The position numbers were made by a program, and so were the translations under genes. From Cognatazoarcus halotolerans (GTDB lineage: Bacteria > Pseudomonadota > Gammaproteobacteria > Burkholderiales > Rhodocyclaceae): a stretch of 64,000 nt of DNA. A model generated the notes under the pieces. The model was not told the DNA's origin. It was given only the letters and a program-made list of their open reading frames with translations, and did no database searches. The DNA lies in contig NZ_WUAF01000013.1 of NCBI RefSeq assembly GCF_009800965.1, forward strand, positions 62,001 through 126,000, written 5' to 3'. Position 1 is the stretch's first letter. Every line of letters starts with the position of its first letter. Positions 56,054 through 64,000 of this stretch are shown in pieces.

Positions 56054-58090
56054 ATGCCGTCGTCCCGCCAAGTTACTCTGCCCGTTTTCAATCCGCTGAC
56101 CGGCGCGATCCGCGCGCTTGCCATGGATGCTGTCCAGAAGGCCAAGTCCGGACATCCGGGTGCCCCGATGGGCATGGCAGAGATCGCAGAAGTGCTGTGG
56201 AGGCACCACCTCAAACACAACCCAGCCAATCCGAAATGGGCCGACAGAGACCGTTTCGTGCTGTCGAACGGCCACGGTTCGATGCTGCTTTATGCCCTGC
56301 TCCATCTCACCGGATACGATCTGGGCATTGAAGACATCAAGTCATTCCGCCAATTGCACAGCCGCACGCCGGGCCACCCCGAGGTTGGATACACGCCGGG
56401 CGTGGAAACCACTACCGGACCGCTGGGCCAAGGCATCAGCAACGCAGTAGGCATGGCCCTGGCCGAGAAAATCATGGCCGCCGAGTTCAATCGACCGGGT
56501 CACGAAATCGTCGATCACCATACCTGGGTATTCCTCGGCGATGGTTGCCTCATGGAGGGCATCTCTCATGAGGCCTGCTCGCTCGCAGGTACGCTTGGCC
56601 TGGGCAAGCTGATAGCACTGTATGACGACAACGGAATCTCGATCGACGGGGAAGTGACAGGCTGGTTCACCGACGACACACCCAAGCGCTTCGAAGCCTA
56701 TGGCTGGCATGTCATCAGCGACGTACAAGGGCACGACCCCGCTGAAATCGATGCGGCGATTCGCGCCGCAAAGGCTGAAACGCGCCGTCCTTCGCTGATC
56801 TGCTGCAAGACCATCATCGGCATGGGCGCCCCGAACAAGCAAGGTGGTCACGATGTACACGGCGCCCCCCTGGGCGATGCCGAGATCGCGGCGGCCCGAG
56901 AGTATATCGGCTGGAATCATCCTCCCTTCGAGATTCCAGCCGAGGTATACGCCGCATGGAACGCGGTCGAGAAAGGCGAACAATCAGAAGCGCTCTGGGA
57001 CGAGCGCTTCACCGCATACGAGCGGAGCCACCCCGAACTTGCATCAGAATTCATGCGTCGCATGGCTGGAGACCTTCCCGAGGATTGGCCTGCCCAGGTC
57101 GCGAAAATCGTGAGCGCGATCGACCAGAAAGGAGAAACCATTGCGACCCGCAAGGCAAGCCAGAATTCGATCGAGGCATTTGCATCCGTTTTGCCTGAGC
57201 TGCTCGGAGGCTCGGCCGACCTTGCCGGATCGAATCTCACGCTGTGGTCCGGCGCCAAGGGCGTCACCCGCGAAACGGGCGGCAACTATGTTTACTACGG
57301 GGTCCGCGAATTCGGCATGGCAGCCATTGCCAACGGCATCTCGCTGCACGGCGGTCTGATTCCCTACACCGCGACCTTCCTGATGTTCAGCGAGTACGCG
57401 CGCAACGCGCTGCGCATGGCTGCGCTCATGAAAGCCCGCCAGATCTTCGTCTTTACCCACGACTCGATCGGGCTCGGAGAAGATGGCCCGACGCATCAGC
57501 CCGTGGAACAAACCTCGACGCTACGGCTGATTCCGAACATGAACGTCTGGCGCCCCTGCGACACGACCGAATCGGCCATTGCATGGGCCTGCGCGATCGA
57601 GCGCCGGGAAGGCCCATCCTCGTTGCTGTTCTCGCGACAGAACCTGCCCTTCCAACCTCGAAGCAGTGAACAGATCGAGAACATCCGTCGCGGCGGCTAT
57701 GTCCTCTCCGATGCGGGCAATACCTCACAGCAAGAGCTTCCGCATGCGGTTATCATCGCGACCGGCTCCGAAGTCGCGCTTGCGATGAGTGTCAAGCAGT
57801 CACTTGAGCTCCAGGGAATTGCCGTTCGGGTGGTTTCGATGCCGTGCACAAACGTCTTCGATCATCAGGACGCCGCATACCGGGCGAGCGTGCTTCCGTT
57901 CGGTGTCCCGAGAATAGCAATCGAAGCCGGCGTGACAGATTTCTGGCACAAGTACGTAGGCCTTGAAGGTGCCGTGATCGGCTTGGACCGCTTCGGTGAA
58001 TCGGCTCCCGCAGGAGAATTGTTCAAGGAATTCGGCATCACTGTCGAAGCACTCGAGGCGGCAGTCAAAGCGGCGATCGGTCAGCGCTGA
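56054..58090 (+). CDS. tkt: transketolase
   Basis: 678 residues from ATG 56054 (a TTG 18 bases earlier is less likely). ThDP enzyme features: [32 protein letters not shown] at the N-terminus, [33 protein letters not shown], the ThDP motif [32 protein letters not shown], and [19 protein letters not shown] in the pyrimidine domain. It shuttles two-carbon units in the pentose phosphate pathway and the Calvin cycle. It is 185 bp from prk and 86 bp before gap, in one direction. Confidence 0.96.
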   Translation: MPSSRQVTLPVFNPLTGAIRALAMDAVQKAKSGHPGAPMGMAEIAEVLWRHHLKHNPANPKWADRDRFVLSNGHGSMLLYALLHLTGYDLGIEDIKSFRQLHSRTPGHPEVGYTPGVETTTGPLGQGISNAVGMALAEKIMAAEFNRPGHEIVDHHTWVFLGDGCLMEGISHEACSLAGTLGLGKLIALYDDNGISIDGEVTGWFTDDTPKRFEAYGWHVISDVQGHDPAEIDAAIRAAKAETRRPSLICCKTIIGMGAPNKQGGHDVHGAPLGDAEIAAAREYIGWNHPPFEIPAEVYAAWNAVEKGEQSEALWDERFTAYERSHPELASEFMRRMAGDLPEDWPAQVAKIVSAIDQKGETIATRKASQNSIEAFASVLPELLGGSADLAGSNLTLWSGAKGVTRETGGNYVYYGVREFGMAAIANGISLHGGLIPYTATFLMFSEYARNALRMAALMKARQIFVFTHDSIGLGEDGPTHQPVEQTSTLRLIPNMNVWRPCDTTESAIAWACAIERREGPSSLLFSRQNLPFQPRSSEQIENIRRGGYVLSDAGNTSQQELPHAVIIATGSEVALAMSVKQSLELQGIAVRVVSMPCTNVFDHQDAAYRASVLPFGVPRIAIEAGVTDFWHKYVGLEGAVIGLDRFGESAPAGELFKEFGITVEALEAAVKAAIGQR

Positions 58091-58176
58091 TCCCCATCCC
58101 GCGCCAGGTTGCCGGCCAGCCTGCGCTCTGGCCGGCAGAGCAGACATTTTTGGTTACATGCAAGGGAGTTTTCTCG

Positions 58177-59193
58177 ATGACGATCAAGGTTGCAATCAAT
58201 GGCTACGGCCGCATCGGTCGATGCACACTTCGAGCCATCTATGAACTGGGCCGCCGCAATGAATTCGAGGTTGTGGCAATCAACGCCTCGGGTGATCTGA
58301 ACACCAACGCGCATCTCACCAAATACGACACGACCCACGGTCGTTTCAATGCCTCGGTGGAACTCGACGGTGACCGCGCGATGATCGTCAACGGCGACCG
58401 AATCCCGTTCTATTCGACCAAGAACGCCAAGGACATTAATTGGGCAGACCGCGGCGTAGACGTCTTGCTCGAGTGCACAGGAGCCTACACCTCCAAAGCC
58501 AAGGCTCAAGTCCTGCTCGAGCAAAATGCCAAGCGGGTGCTCATTTCGGCTCCCGGCGGTGACGACGTGGATGCAACAATTGTCTACGGTGTGAACCACG
58601 AGATTCTCACCCGCGACATGACCGTGGTCTCCAATGCATCATGCACCACCAACTGCCTCGCACCGGTTGCCAAGGTTCTTCAGGACAACATCGGCATCAA
58701 GCAGGGCCTGATGACGACGGTGCACGCGTACACCAACGATCAGGTACTGGTCGACGTTCGCCACAAGGATCTGCGTCGGGCCCGTGCCGCCGCCCAGAAC
58801 ATCATTCCGACAAAGACCGGCGCCGCGGCCGCGGTCGGCCTGGTGCTGCCAGCACTCAAGGGCCGAGTTGACGGTTTCGCCCTTCGCGTCCCCACGATGA
58901 ACGTCTCGCTGGTCGATCTCACCTTTACCGCCGAGCGCGCCACTTCGAAGGAAGAAATCGCCGAGTTGATGAAAGCGGCCAGCAAGGGCGCCCTCAAGGG
59001 CGTTCTTGCAGTCAATGAAGCACCGCTGGTCTCAATGGACTTCAACCACGATCCGCATTCCTCCACTTTCGACGCCACTCAGACACGTGTCATCGACGGC
59101 ACCCTCGTTAAGGTACTCGCGTGGTACGACAACGAATGGGGTTATTCCTGCCGCATGCTGGATGCGGCCAAGGCCTTCGTCGAAGCGCGATAA
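58177..59193 (+). CDS. gap: glyceraldehyde-3-phosphate dehydrogenase, type I
   Basis: 338 residues from ATG 58177 (AAGGGAG eight bases upstream). NAD(P)-binding [17 protein letters not shown], the catalytic [17 protein letters not shown] with the active-site Cys, the [28 protein letters not shown] substrate loop and the C-terminal [17 protein letters not shown] are all present. The cofactor position after the first beta strand does not show an obvious NADP-selective change by eye. It acts in glycolysis and the Calvin cycle, between tkt and pgk. A terminator follows immediately. Confidence 0.96.
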   Translation: MTIKVAINGYGRIGRCTLRAIYELGRRNEFEVVAINASGDLNTNAHLTKYDTTHGRFNASVELDGDRAMIVNGDRIPFYSTKNAKDINWADRGVDVLLECTGAYTSKAKAQVLLEQNAKRVLISAPGGDDVDATIVYGVNHEILTRDMTVVSNASCTTNCLAPVAKVLQDNIGIKQGLMTTVHAYTNDQVLVDVRHKDLRRARAAAQNIIPTKTGAAAAVGLVLPALKGRVDGFALRVPTMNVSLVDLTFTAERATSKEEIAELMKAASKGALKGVLAVNEAPLVSMDFNHDPHSSTFDATQTRVIDGTLVKVLAWYDNEWGYSCRMLDAAKAFVEAR

Positions 59194-59208
59194 GTCAACT
59201 CCAATCTC

Positions 59209-59236
59209 AACGCCCTGCAGATACAGGGCGTTTTTT
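59209..59236 (+). terminator. rho-independent terminator between gap and pgk
   Basis: AACGCCCTG (59209-59217) pairs with CAGGGCGTT (59224-59232) over a 6-nt loop, followed by a run of T to 59236. It separates gap from pgk despite their common direction, so it may attenuate or split the cluster. Confidence 0.85.
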
Positions 59237-59252
59237 CTGCCTCGAAGACATC

Positions 59253-60437
59253 ATGCACGTTAAAAAACTCACCGATCTCGACGTAGCTGGAAAGCGCGTT
59301 TTCATCCGCGCCGATCTGAATGTTCCACAGGACGAAGCGGGAAACATCACGGAAGATACCCGCATCCGAGCGTCGATACCGTCAATCAAATACTGTCTCG
59401 ACAATGGCGCCGCCGTCATGGTCACGTCTCACCTCGGCCGCCCGACAGAAGGTACGGTGGGTCCCGATGACACGCTCGCGCCCGTCGCCGTACGCTTGGG
59501 GCAACTGCTCGGAAAACCGGTCAAGTTGGTCACGGACTGGGTGGACGGCGGTTTCGAACTTGCCCCCGGTCGGATAGTGCTGCTGGAAAACTGCCGCTGC
59601 AACGTTGGAGAAAAGAAAGACAACGAAGACCTTGCGAGACGGATGGCGGCCCTTTGCGACATCTATGTGAACGATGCTTTCGGGACCGCACACCGCGCCG
59701 AGGCCACGACCCACGGTATTGCCCACTACGCACCCGTCGCCTGCGCCGGCATCCTCATGGGCGCCGAAATCGACGCACTTGGAAAAGCCACCGAAAATCC
59801 TGCAAGACCGTTGGTCGCGATCGTTGGCGGCGCCAAGGTCTCGACCAAACTGACCATCCTCAAGACCCTTGCCGAAAAGGTCGACCAACTGATCGTCGGT
59901 GGTGGCATTGCCAATACCTTTCTTCTCGCAGCGGGAAAGCGGATCGGTGAATCGCTGGCCGAACCCGAAATGGTACGTGAGGCACAACAGGTCATGGACC
60001 TCATGAGAGCGCGTGGGGCCGAGGTTCCCCTCCCGACCGACGTGGTGGTCGCCGACGAGGTATCCGCGCTGGCCCGGGCGAACCGCATCCCGGTTGACGA
60101 AGTGGGACCGCATGACCGCATTCTCGACTTCGGCCCGAAAAGCTCCGCCAAACTGGCCGACATCATTGCGCATGCGGGGACGATCGTATGGAACGGACCG
60201 GTAGGCGTATTCGAACATGCGCAGTTTGCCGGCGGCACGAAAATGATGGCATCCGCCATCGCCCATTCCGAGGCCTTTTCGATTGCTGGTGGCGGCGACA
60301 CTCTCGCAGCCATCGCAAAGTTTCACATTGCGGACGACGTGGGCTATATCTCCACTGGCGGTGGCGCGTTCCTTGAGTTCCTCGAAGGCAAGACATTACC
60401 CGCCATTGCAGCCCTCGAGACACGCTTCAAAGACTGA
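59253..60437 (+). CDS. pgk: phosphoglycerate kinase
   Basis: 394 residues from ATG 59253; upstream in-frame codons run back into gap and the terminator and are not used. Landmarks: [105 protein letters not shown], and the C-terminal [13 protein letters not shown]. It interconverts 3-phosphoglycerate and 1,3-bisphosphoglycerate. It follows a terminator by 16 bp, so it likely has its own promoter or is reached by read-through. Confidence 0.96.
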   Translation: MHVKKLTDLDVAGKRVFIRADLNVPQDEAGNITEDTRIRASIPSIKYCLDNGAAVMVTSHLGRPTEGTVGPDDTLAPVAVRLGQLLGKPVKLVTDWVDGGFELAPGRIVLLENCRCNVGEKKDNEDLARRMAALCDIYVNDAFGTAHRAEATTHGIAHYAPVACAGILMGAEIDALGKATENPARPLVAIVGGAKVSTKLTILKTLAEKVDQLIVGGGIANTFLLAAGKRIGESLAEPEMVREAQQVMDLMRARGAEVPLPTDVVVADEVSALARANRIPVDEVGPHDRILDFGPKSSAKLADIIAHAGTIVWNGPVGVFEHAQFAGGTKMMASAIAHSEAFSIAGGGDTLAAIAKFHIADDVGYISTGGGAFLEFLEGKTLPAIAALETRFKD

Positions 60438-60561
60438 CACGATCCGAGCGGCGGGAGCATATCCCGCCCAAGCATTGCTCCACGCCCCGCCGGAGAAGCA
60501 AAGGGGTTCCCACGGATGAAGAGCTGCAACCCTCCGTTCGCCAGTGCGGCAGGCCGGTGTG

Positions 60562-60957
60562 TCAGGCTGCTCCGTGCCCGATACGATCCGTATAGCGCCG
60601 ACCGCGACGCGCACGGCGCTCGGCCTGATCGGGCTGTTCCCAACTTGCAGTACGCAGGCCATACGGGTCGCGCCGATCCAGTTGGGATCGACGGTCATCG
60701 AAATGCTGGTAAATGCAGGTGCATTGAACACCACAGCATTCGGCAAGCGGCAACAGCGGCGCCTCACTCGAAAGAAAACGGTGACCTTTGAGGCGCCTGG
60801 CCTCTGCACACGAGTGCCTGCCTGGTCTGATCGCAACCGCATGAAAAGGATGCGGCGTATCCAAGACATCGGGCACGGAGTCGCGACCGCTCCGCATCAG
60901 GCGATAGAGCAGAAGCGACACGAGCAACAAAAGGAGAATCGCAGAGAATTCGTTCAT
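60562..60957 (-). CDS. conserved hypothetical membrane-anchored protein with Cys and DDRR motifs
   Basis: 131 residues from ATG 60957; the frame continues upstream but looks non-coding there. One N-terminal helix (AILLLLLVSLLLYRLM, residues 5-20) is followed by FHAVAIRPGRHSCAEARRLKGHRFLSSEAPLLPLAECCGVQCTCIYQHFDDRRSQLDRRDPYGLRT and an Arg-rich tail (ERRARRGRRYTD). I recall this arrangement (FHAVSI..G..AC.AA..L.G.RFL..EAP.LPL..C....C.C.Y.H..DRR...DRR...G) from small proteobacterial proteins of unknown function. The Cys cluster could bind metal. It is antisense to the otherwise collinear pgk-pyk run. Confidence 0.7.
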   Translation of the reverse strand: MNEFSAILLLLLVSLLLYRLMRSGRDSVPDVLDTPHPFHAVAIRPGRHSCAEARRLKGHRFLSSEAPLLPLAECCGVQCTCIYQHFDDRRSQLDRRDPYGLRTASWEQPDQAERRARRGRRYTDRIGHGAA

Positions 60958-61128
60958 GACACGCATCATGGGCAATACACGGCGTATGTCTAGAATACGC
61001 GATAGCCATGGCGGGGTCACTACCGGCACGCTTTTCCGGGTTGACCGCCGGTTCATTGGGTTGAGTCGGGACCAGGAAGATAAAGCTCTAGAATGTGACG
61101 CTGGATCAGACCACGAGAACAACACGCC

Positions 61129-62574
61129 ATGCCGCGCCACACCAAGATCGTCGCAACACTGGGTCCTGCATCAACTGAACTTTCTGTCCTCGAGCGCATG
61201 GTTCATGCGGGCGTGGACGTCGTACGGATGAATTTCTCTCACGGCTCAGCAGCTGATCACGCAAGCCGGGCGGAAACCGTCAGAGAGGCATCAGCCCGTG
61301 CCGGACGCCCGGTGGGCATCCTGGCAGACCTCCAAGGGCCGAAGATCCGTATCGGAAAATTCGAACAGGGCCGAATCAGGCTGGAACGAGACGCCACGTT
61401 CATCCTTGATGCCCGTTGCGAAATCGGAGACCAGACCCGCGTAGGGCTGGATTACAAGGATCTACCCAAGGATGTCCGGACTGGAGACATCCTGCTGCTT
61501 GACGACGGACGTCTCAAGCTCGACGTGATGAAGGTTCTGGCAAGCGAGATTCATTGCCGCGTCCGGGTCGGTGGTGAATTGTCGAACAACAAAGGTATCA
61601 ATCGCCAAGGCGGAGGACTGACGGCCCCCGCGCTTACTGCCAAAGACATGGATGACATCAAGACTGCAGCGAGTATCGGTGTCGACTTTGTTGCAGTGTC
61701 ATTTCCGAAAAGCTCGGCAGACATGTATATGGCACGTCAGCTGATGCGCGCCGCGGGGTGTCAGGCGTTGCTGATCGCCAAGATCGAGCGGACCGAGGCA
61801 GTCGCCAATCTAGAAGAGATCGTCGAGGCGTCCGATGGCATCATGGTCGCTCGAGGCGATTTGGCGGTCGAGGTTGGCGATGCGGCAGTTCCTGCCTTGC
61901 AGAAGCGCATGATCCGGACCGCCCGCGAGCGCAACAAGCTCACCATCACCGCCACGCAGATGATGGAGTCGATGATTACCAGCCCGGTTCCGACGCGAGC
62001 GGAGGTTTCCGATGTGGCGAATGCAGTCCTGGATGGCACCGATGCGGTGATGCTCTCCGCAGAAACGGCTGCCGGAAAATATCCGGTCGAAGTCGTCGAG
62101 GCAATGTCCCGTGTCTGCCTTGAGGCTGAAAAATCAACGGATTTCACCCTGGATCGCGAAGTTCTGAATCGTGTGTTCACACGAATCGACCAATCGATCG
62201 CGATGGCTGCAATCTGGACTGCATATCATTTAAACGTGAAAGCCATCGCATCTCTTACTCAAACCGGCTCGACAGCACTCTGGATGAGCCGGCTGTCGTG
62301 TGGCGTTTCCATTTACGCCCTTACACCCGAAACAAGCGCCCGTAATCAGATGACGCTATATCGCGGAGTTTATCCGCTTCTCATGTCTCAATTGCACAGT
62401 GAACGTGACGTGCTCCTATGGGAAGCGGAGCAGATCTTGATGGATCAGGGGGTCGTCGTGCATGGCGATCTTATCGTTCTCACGATCGGCGAGCCAATCG
62501 GCGCCTCCGGCGGCACCAACACGCTAAAGATCGTCCGCGTTGGGGAGCACCCCGCCCCCACTGCCGAGCTGTAA
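61129..62574 (+). CDS. pyk: pyruvate kinase
   Basis: 481 residues. RHTKIVATLGPAS at the N-terminus, VVRMNFSHGSAADHASRAETVRE, ILADLQGPKIRIG, VAVSFPKSSADM, the catalytic IAKIERTEAVANLEEIVEASDGIMVARGDLAVEVG and TATQMMESMITSPVPTRAEVSDVANAVLDGTDAVMLSAETAAGKYPVE establish the family. It makes pyruvate and ATP from phosphoenolpyruvate, feeding the PDH complex encoded at 39166-45608. It starts without a clear Shine-Dalgarno and is 109 bp from fba. Confidence 0.96.
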   Translation: MPRHTKIVATLGPASTELSVLERMVHAGVDVVRMNFSHGSAADHASRAETVREASARAGRPVGILADLQGPKIRIGKFEQGRIRLERDATFILDARCEIGDQTRVGLDYKDLPKDVRTGDILLLDDGRLKLDVMKVLASEIHCRVRVGGELSNNKGINRQGGGLTAPALTAKDMDDIKTAASIGVDFVAVSFPKSSADMYMARQLMRAAGCQALLIAKIERTEAVANLEEIVEASDGIMVARGDLAVEVGDAAVPALQKRMIRTARERNKLTITATQMMESMITSPVPTRAEVSDVANAVLDGTDAVMLSAETAAGKYPVEVVEAMSRVCLEAEKSTDFTLDREVLNRVFTRIDQSIAMAAIWTAYHLNVKAIASLTQTGSTALWMSRLSCGVSIYALTPETSARNQMTLYRGVYPLLMSQLHSERDVLLWEAEQILMDQGVVVHGDLIVLTIGEPIGASGGTNTLKIVRVGEHPAPTAEL

Positions 62575-62682
62575 CCGCCCTCACGCAGTGCACAAGCGAC
62601 GTGTGCAAGTCGAACCTATAGGGTTAGAATTCTGCTTGCCAAGCGATCCGGCGCCGTGCCGGTGACGTCCAGGAGAATTCGA

Positions 62683-63747
62683 ATGCCCCTTGTATCCATG
62701 CGCCAGTTGCTAGACCACGCCGCGGAAAACGGCTATGGCCTGCCGGCTTTCAATGTCAACAACCTCGAACAGGTTCAGGCAATCATGGAGGCGGCAGCGG
62801 AAACCGACAGTCCGGTCATCATGCAGGCATCGGCAGGTGCCCGAAAATACGCTGGCGAAGCGTTTCTGCGACACCTGATCGATGCCGCAGTTGAGTCTTA
62901 CCCTCACATTCCCGTCGTCATGCATCAGGATCACGGGCAATCACCTGCGGTATGCCTAGCAGCGATCCGGTCTGGATTCTCCTCGGTCATGATGGACGGG
63001 TCTCTACGCGAGGACGGAAAAACACCTTCATCATATGAGTACAACATCGATGTTTCGCGGAAAGTCGTGGACATGGCGCATGCCATCGGTGTCACCGTAG
63101 AAGCCGAACTTGGCTGCCTCGGTTCGCTCGAGACAGGTCAGGCAGGAGAAGAGGACGGTATTGGCGCCGAAGGGACATTGGACCATTCGATGCTGCTCAC
63201 TGATCCCGACCAAGCTGCTGACTTCGTAAAGAGGACCGATTGTGACGCCCTCGCCATCGCCATTGGAACAAGTCACGGAGCATACAAGTTCACACGAAAG
63301 CCAACCGGAGACATTCTCGCAATCGACCGCATCAAGGCAATTCATGCACGCATTCCGAATACCCATCTCGTGATGCACGGATCCTCAAGCGTCCCGCAGG
63401 ATCTGCTTGAGATCATTCGGCAATACGGCGGAGACATGAAGGAAACTTACGGTGTACCGGTCGAAGAAATTGTCGAAGGAATCAAGTATGGGGTTCGCAA
63501 GATCAATATCGATACAGACATTCGTCTTGCCATGACGGCTGCGATCCGGAAGTTCCTGTTTGAGAACCCCTCAAAATTTGACCCTCGCGAATACAACAAG
63601 CCTGCACGTGAAGCGGCAAAGAAGATCTGCAAGGCGCGCTACGAAGCATTCGGCTGCAGCGGTATGGCGGGTCGCATCAAACCATTAGGGCTAGATCGCA
63701 TTGCACAACGCTATGCATCCGGAGAACTGGCGCAAATCGTGAAATAG
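62683..63747 (+). CDS. fba: fructose-bisphosphate aldolase, class II (Calvin-cycle type)
   Basis: 354 residues from ATG 62683 (AGGAG seven bases upstream). Class II zinc aldolase motifs: [52 protein letters not shown] with the zinc His residues, [43 protein letters not shown], and [13 protein letters not shown]. This long subtype (CbbA-like) is common in chemoautotrophs and facultative autotrophs and acts on both FBP and sedoheptulose bisphosphate. It is the last gene of the cluster before a terminator. Confidence 0.95.
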   Translation: MPLVSMRQLLDHAAENGYGLPAFNVNNLEQVQAIMEAAAETDSPVIMQASAGARKYAGEAFLRHLIDAAVESYPHIPVVMHQDHGQSPAVCLAAIRSGFSSVMMDGSLREDGKTPSSYEYNIDVSRKVVDMAHAIGVTVEAELGCLGSLETGQAGEEDGIGAEGTLDHSMLLTDPDQAADFVKRTDCDALAIAIGTSHGAYKFTRKPTGDILAIDRIKAIHARIPNTHLVMHGSSSVPQDLLEIIRQYGGDMKETYGVPVEEIVEGIKYGVRKINIDTDIRLAMTAAIRKFLFENPSKFDPREYNKPAREAAKKICKARYEAFGCSGMAGRIKPLGLDRIAQRYASGELAQIVK

Positions 63748-63776
63748 CACGATATCACGTTTATCCTCCAGCGATT

Positions 63777-63805
63777 GGCTCCCACTAGGGAGCCTTCTTG
63801 TTTTT
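63777..63805 (+). terminator. rho-independent terminator after fba
   Basis: GGCTCCC (63777-63783), loop ACTA, GGGAGCC (63788-63794), then TTCTTGTTTTT. The remaining 195 bases to the window end show no supported gene; they contain a C-run near 63880 and AT-rich stretches that may be the promoter region of a gene beyond the edge. Confidence 0.85.
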
Positions 63806-64000
63806 AGGTTTGAATGCCCTTCCAATGCAATGCCTGATCGCGCACTAGTAGAAAACATCTTGCCGGTCACTCCCCCCCCGCCCGGTTGAACTTAATGCAA
63901 AGCCGCTTGTTATTTCTTCAGCCACGGTGAGACACCCCGCCCTCCCGCGCACCATCGCTCATTGTTGACTTGCTATCCGTCAAATCGACCGAACGTCGCG

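Noticed and set aside
60544-60993. 149-codon plus-strand frame between pgk and pyk
   Set aside because: Antisense shadow of the minus-strand 131-residue gene, which has a membrane helix and family-like motifs.

Overview
The window looks like chromosomal DNA of a high-GC betaproteobacterium, most likely a Rhodocyclales member of the Thauera / Azoarcus / Aromatoleum type. This is inferred from gene content (NnrS, BenE, homodimeric pyruvate dehydrogenase with a lipoylated E3, a Calvin-cycle type prk-tkt-gap-pgk-pyk-fba run) and overall style; no rRNA or other taxonomic marker is present. About 65 features are supported.

Layout. 1-7920: the end of a small membrane protein gene, nnrS, a tail-anchored protein with a duplicated N-terminal domain, three transporters (AEC, BenE, DMT), an aldo/keto reductase and a divergent LysR regulator. 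About 8018-28204: a ~20.2 kb integrated element inserted at the 3' end of tRNA-Ala(CGC). Its right half is a mobile module, all on the minus strand: tyrosine integrase, a conserved hypothetical, AlpA, a primase-like remnant, a RepA-like ATPase and small satellite/IME proteins. Its left half is a single long minus-strand defence operon. 28256-33933: housekeeping genes (Sua5/TsaC, purK, purE, folD, a K+/H+ antiporter). 34004-45608: a FixJ-type two-component system, an orphan branched-chain-amino-acid type binding protein, and aceE-aceF-lpdA. 45699-53978: thioesterase, YidB-like, rpiA, phoU, yggX, a diguanylate cyclase, argA, polyphosphate:AMP phosphotransferase and rsmE. 54074-63747: an inositol-monophosphatase-family gene, then prk, tkt, gap, pgk, pyk and fba (central carbon / Calvin cycle enzymes; no RuBisCO in the window).

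The most interesting part is the defence operon (22435 down to 8171). A SNF2 helicase with a C-terminal DUF3883-like domain (DrmD-like), a DUF1156 adenine methyltransferase and a DUF499 ATPase form a helicase-methylase-ATPase backbone. Two two-gene modules sit inside it: a Septu-like PtuA/PtuB pair between helicase and methylase, and a RecF/OLD-like ATPase plus a compact PD-(D/E)XK protein between methylase and DUF499 ATPase. Start/stop overlaps of 4-10 bp tie most of it into one transcription unit. A 51-codon ORF, a 37-codon ORF and an unrecognised 367-residue membrane/coiled-coil protein complete it.

The element boundaries are inferred from three signals: a degenerate 22-bp repeat of the tRNA 3' end at 8018, paired TACCCCC repeats near both ends, and a strong leftward terminator just outside the left repeat that probably once terminated the tRNA transcript. 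Function calls come from reading the translations by eye; no database search was possible.
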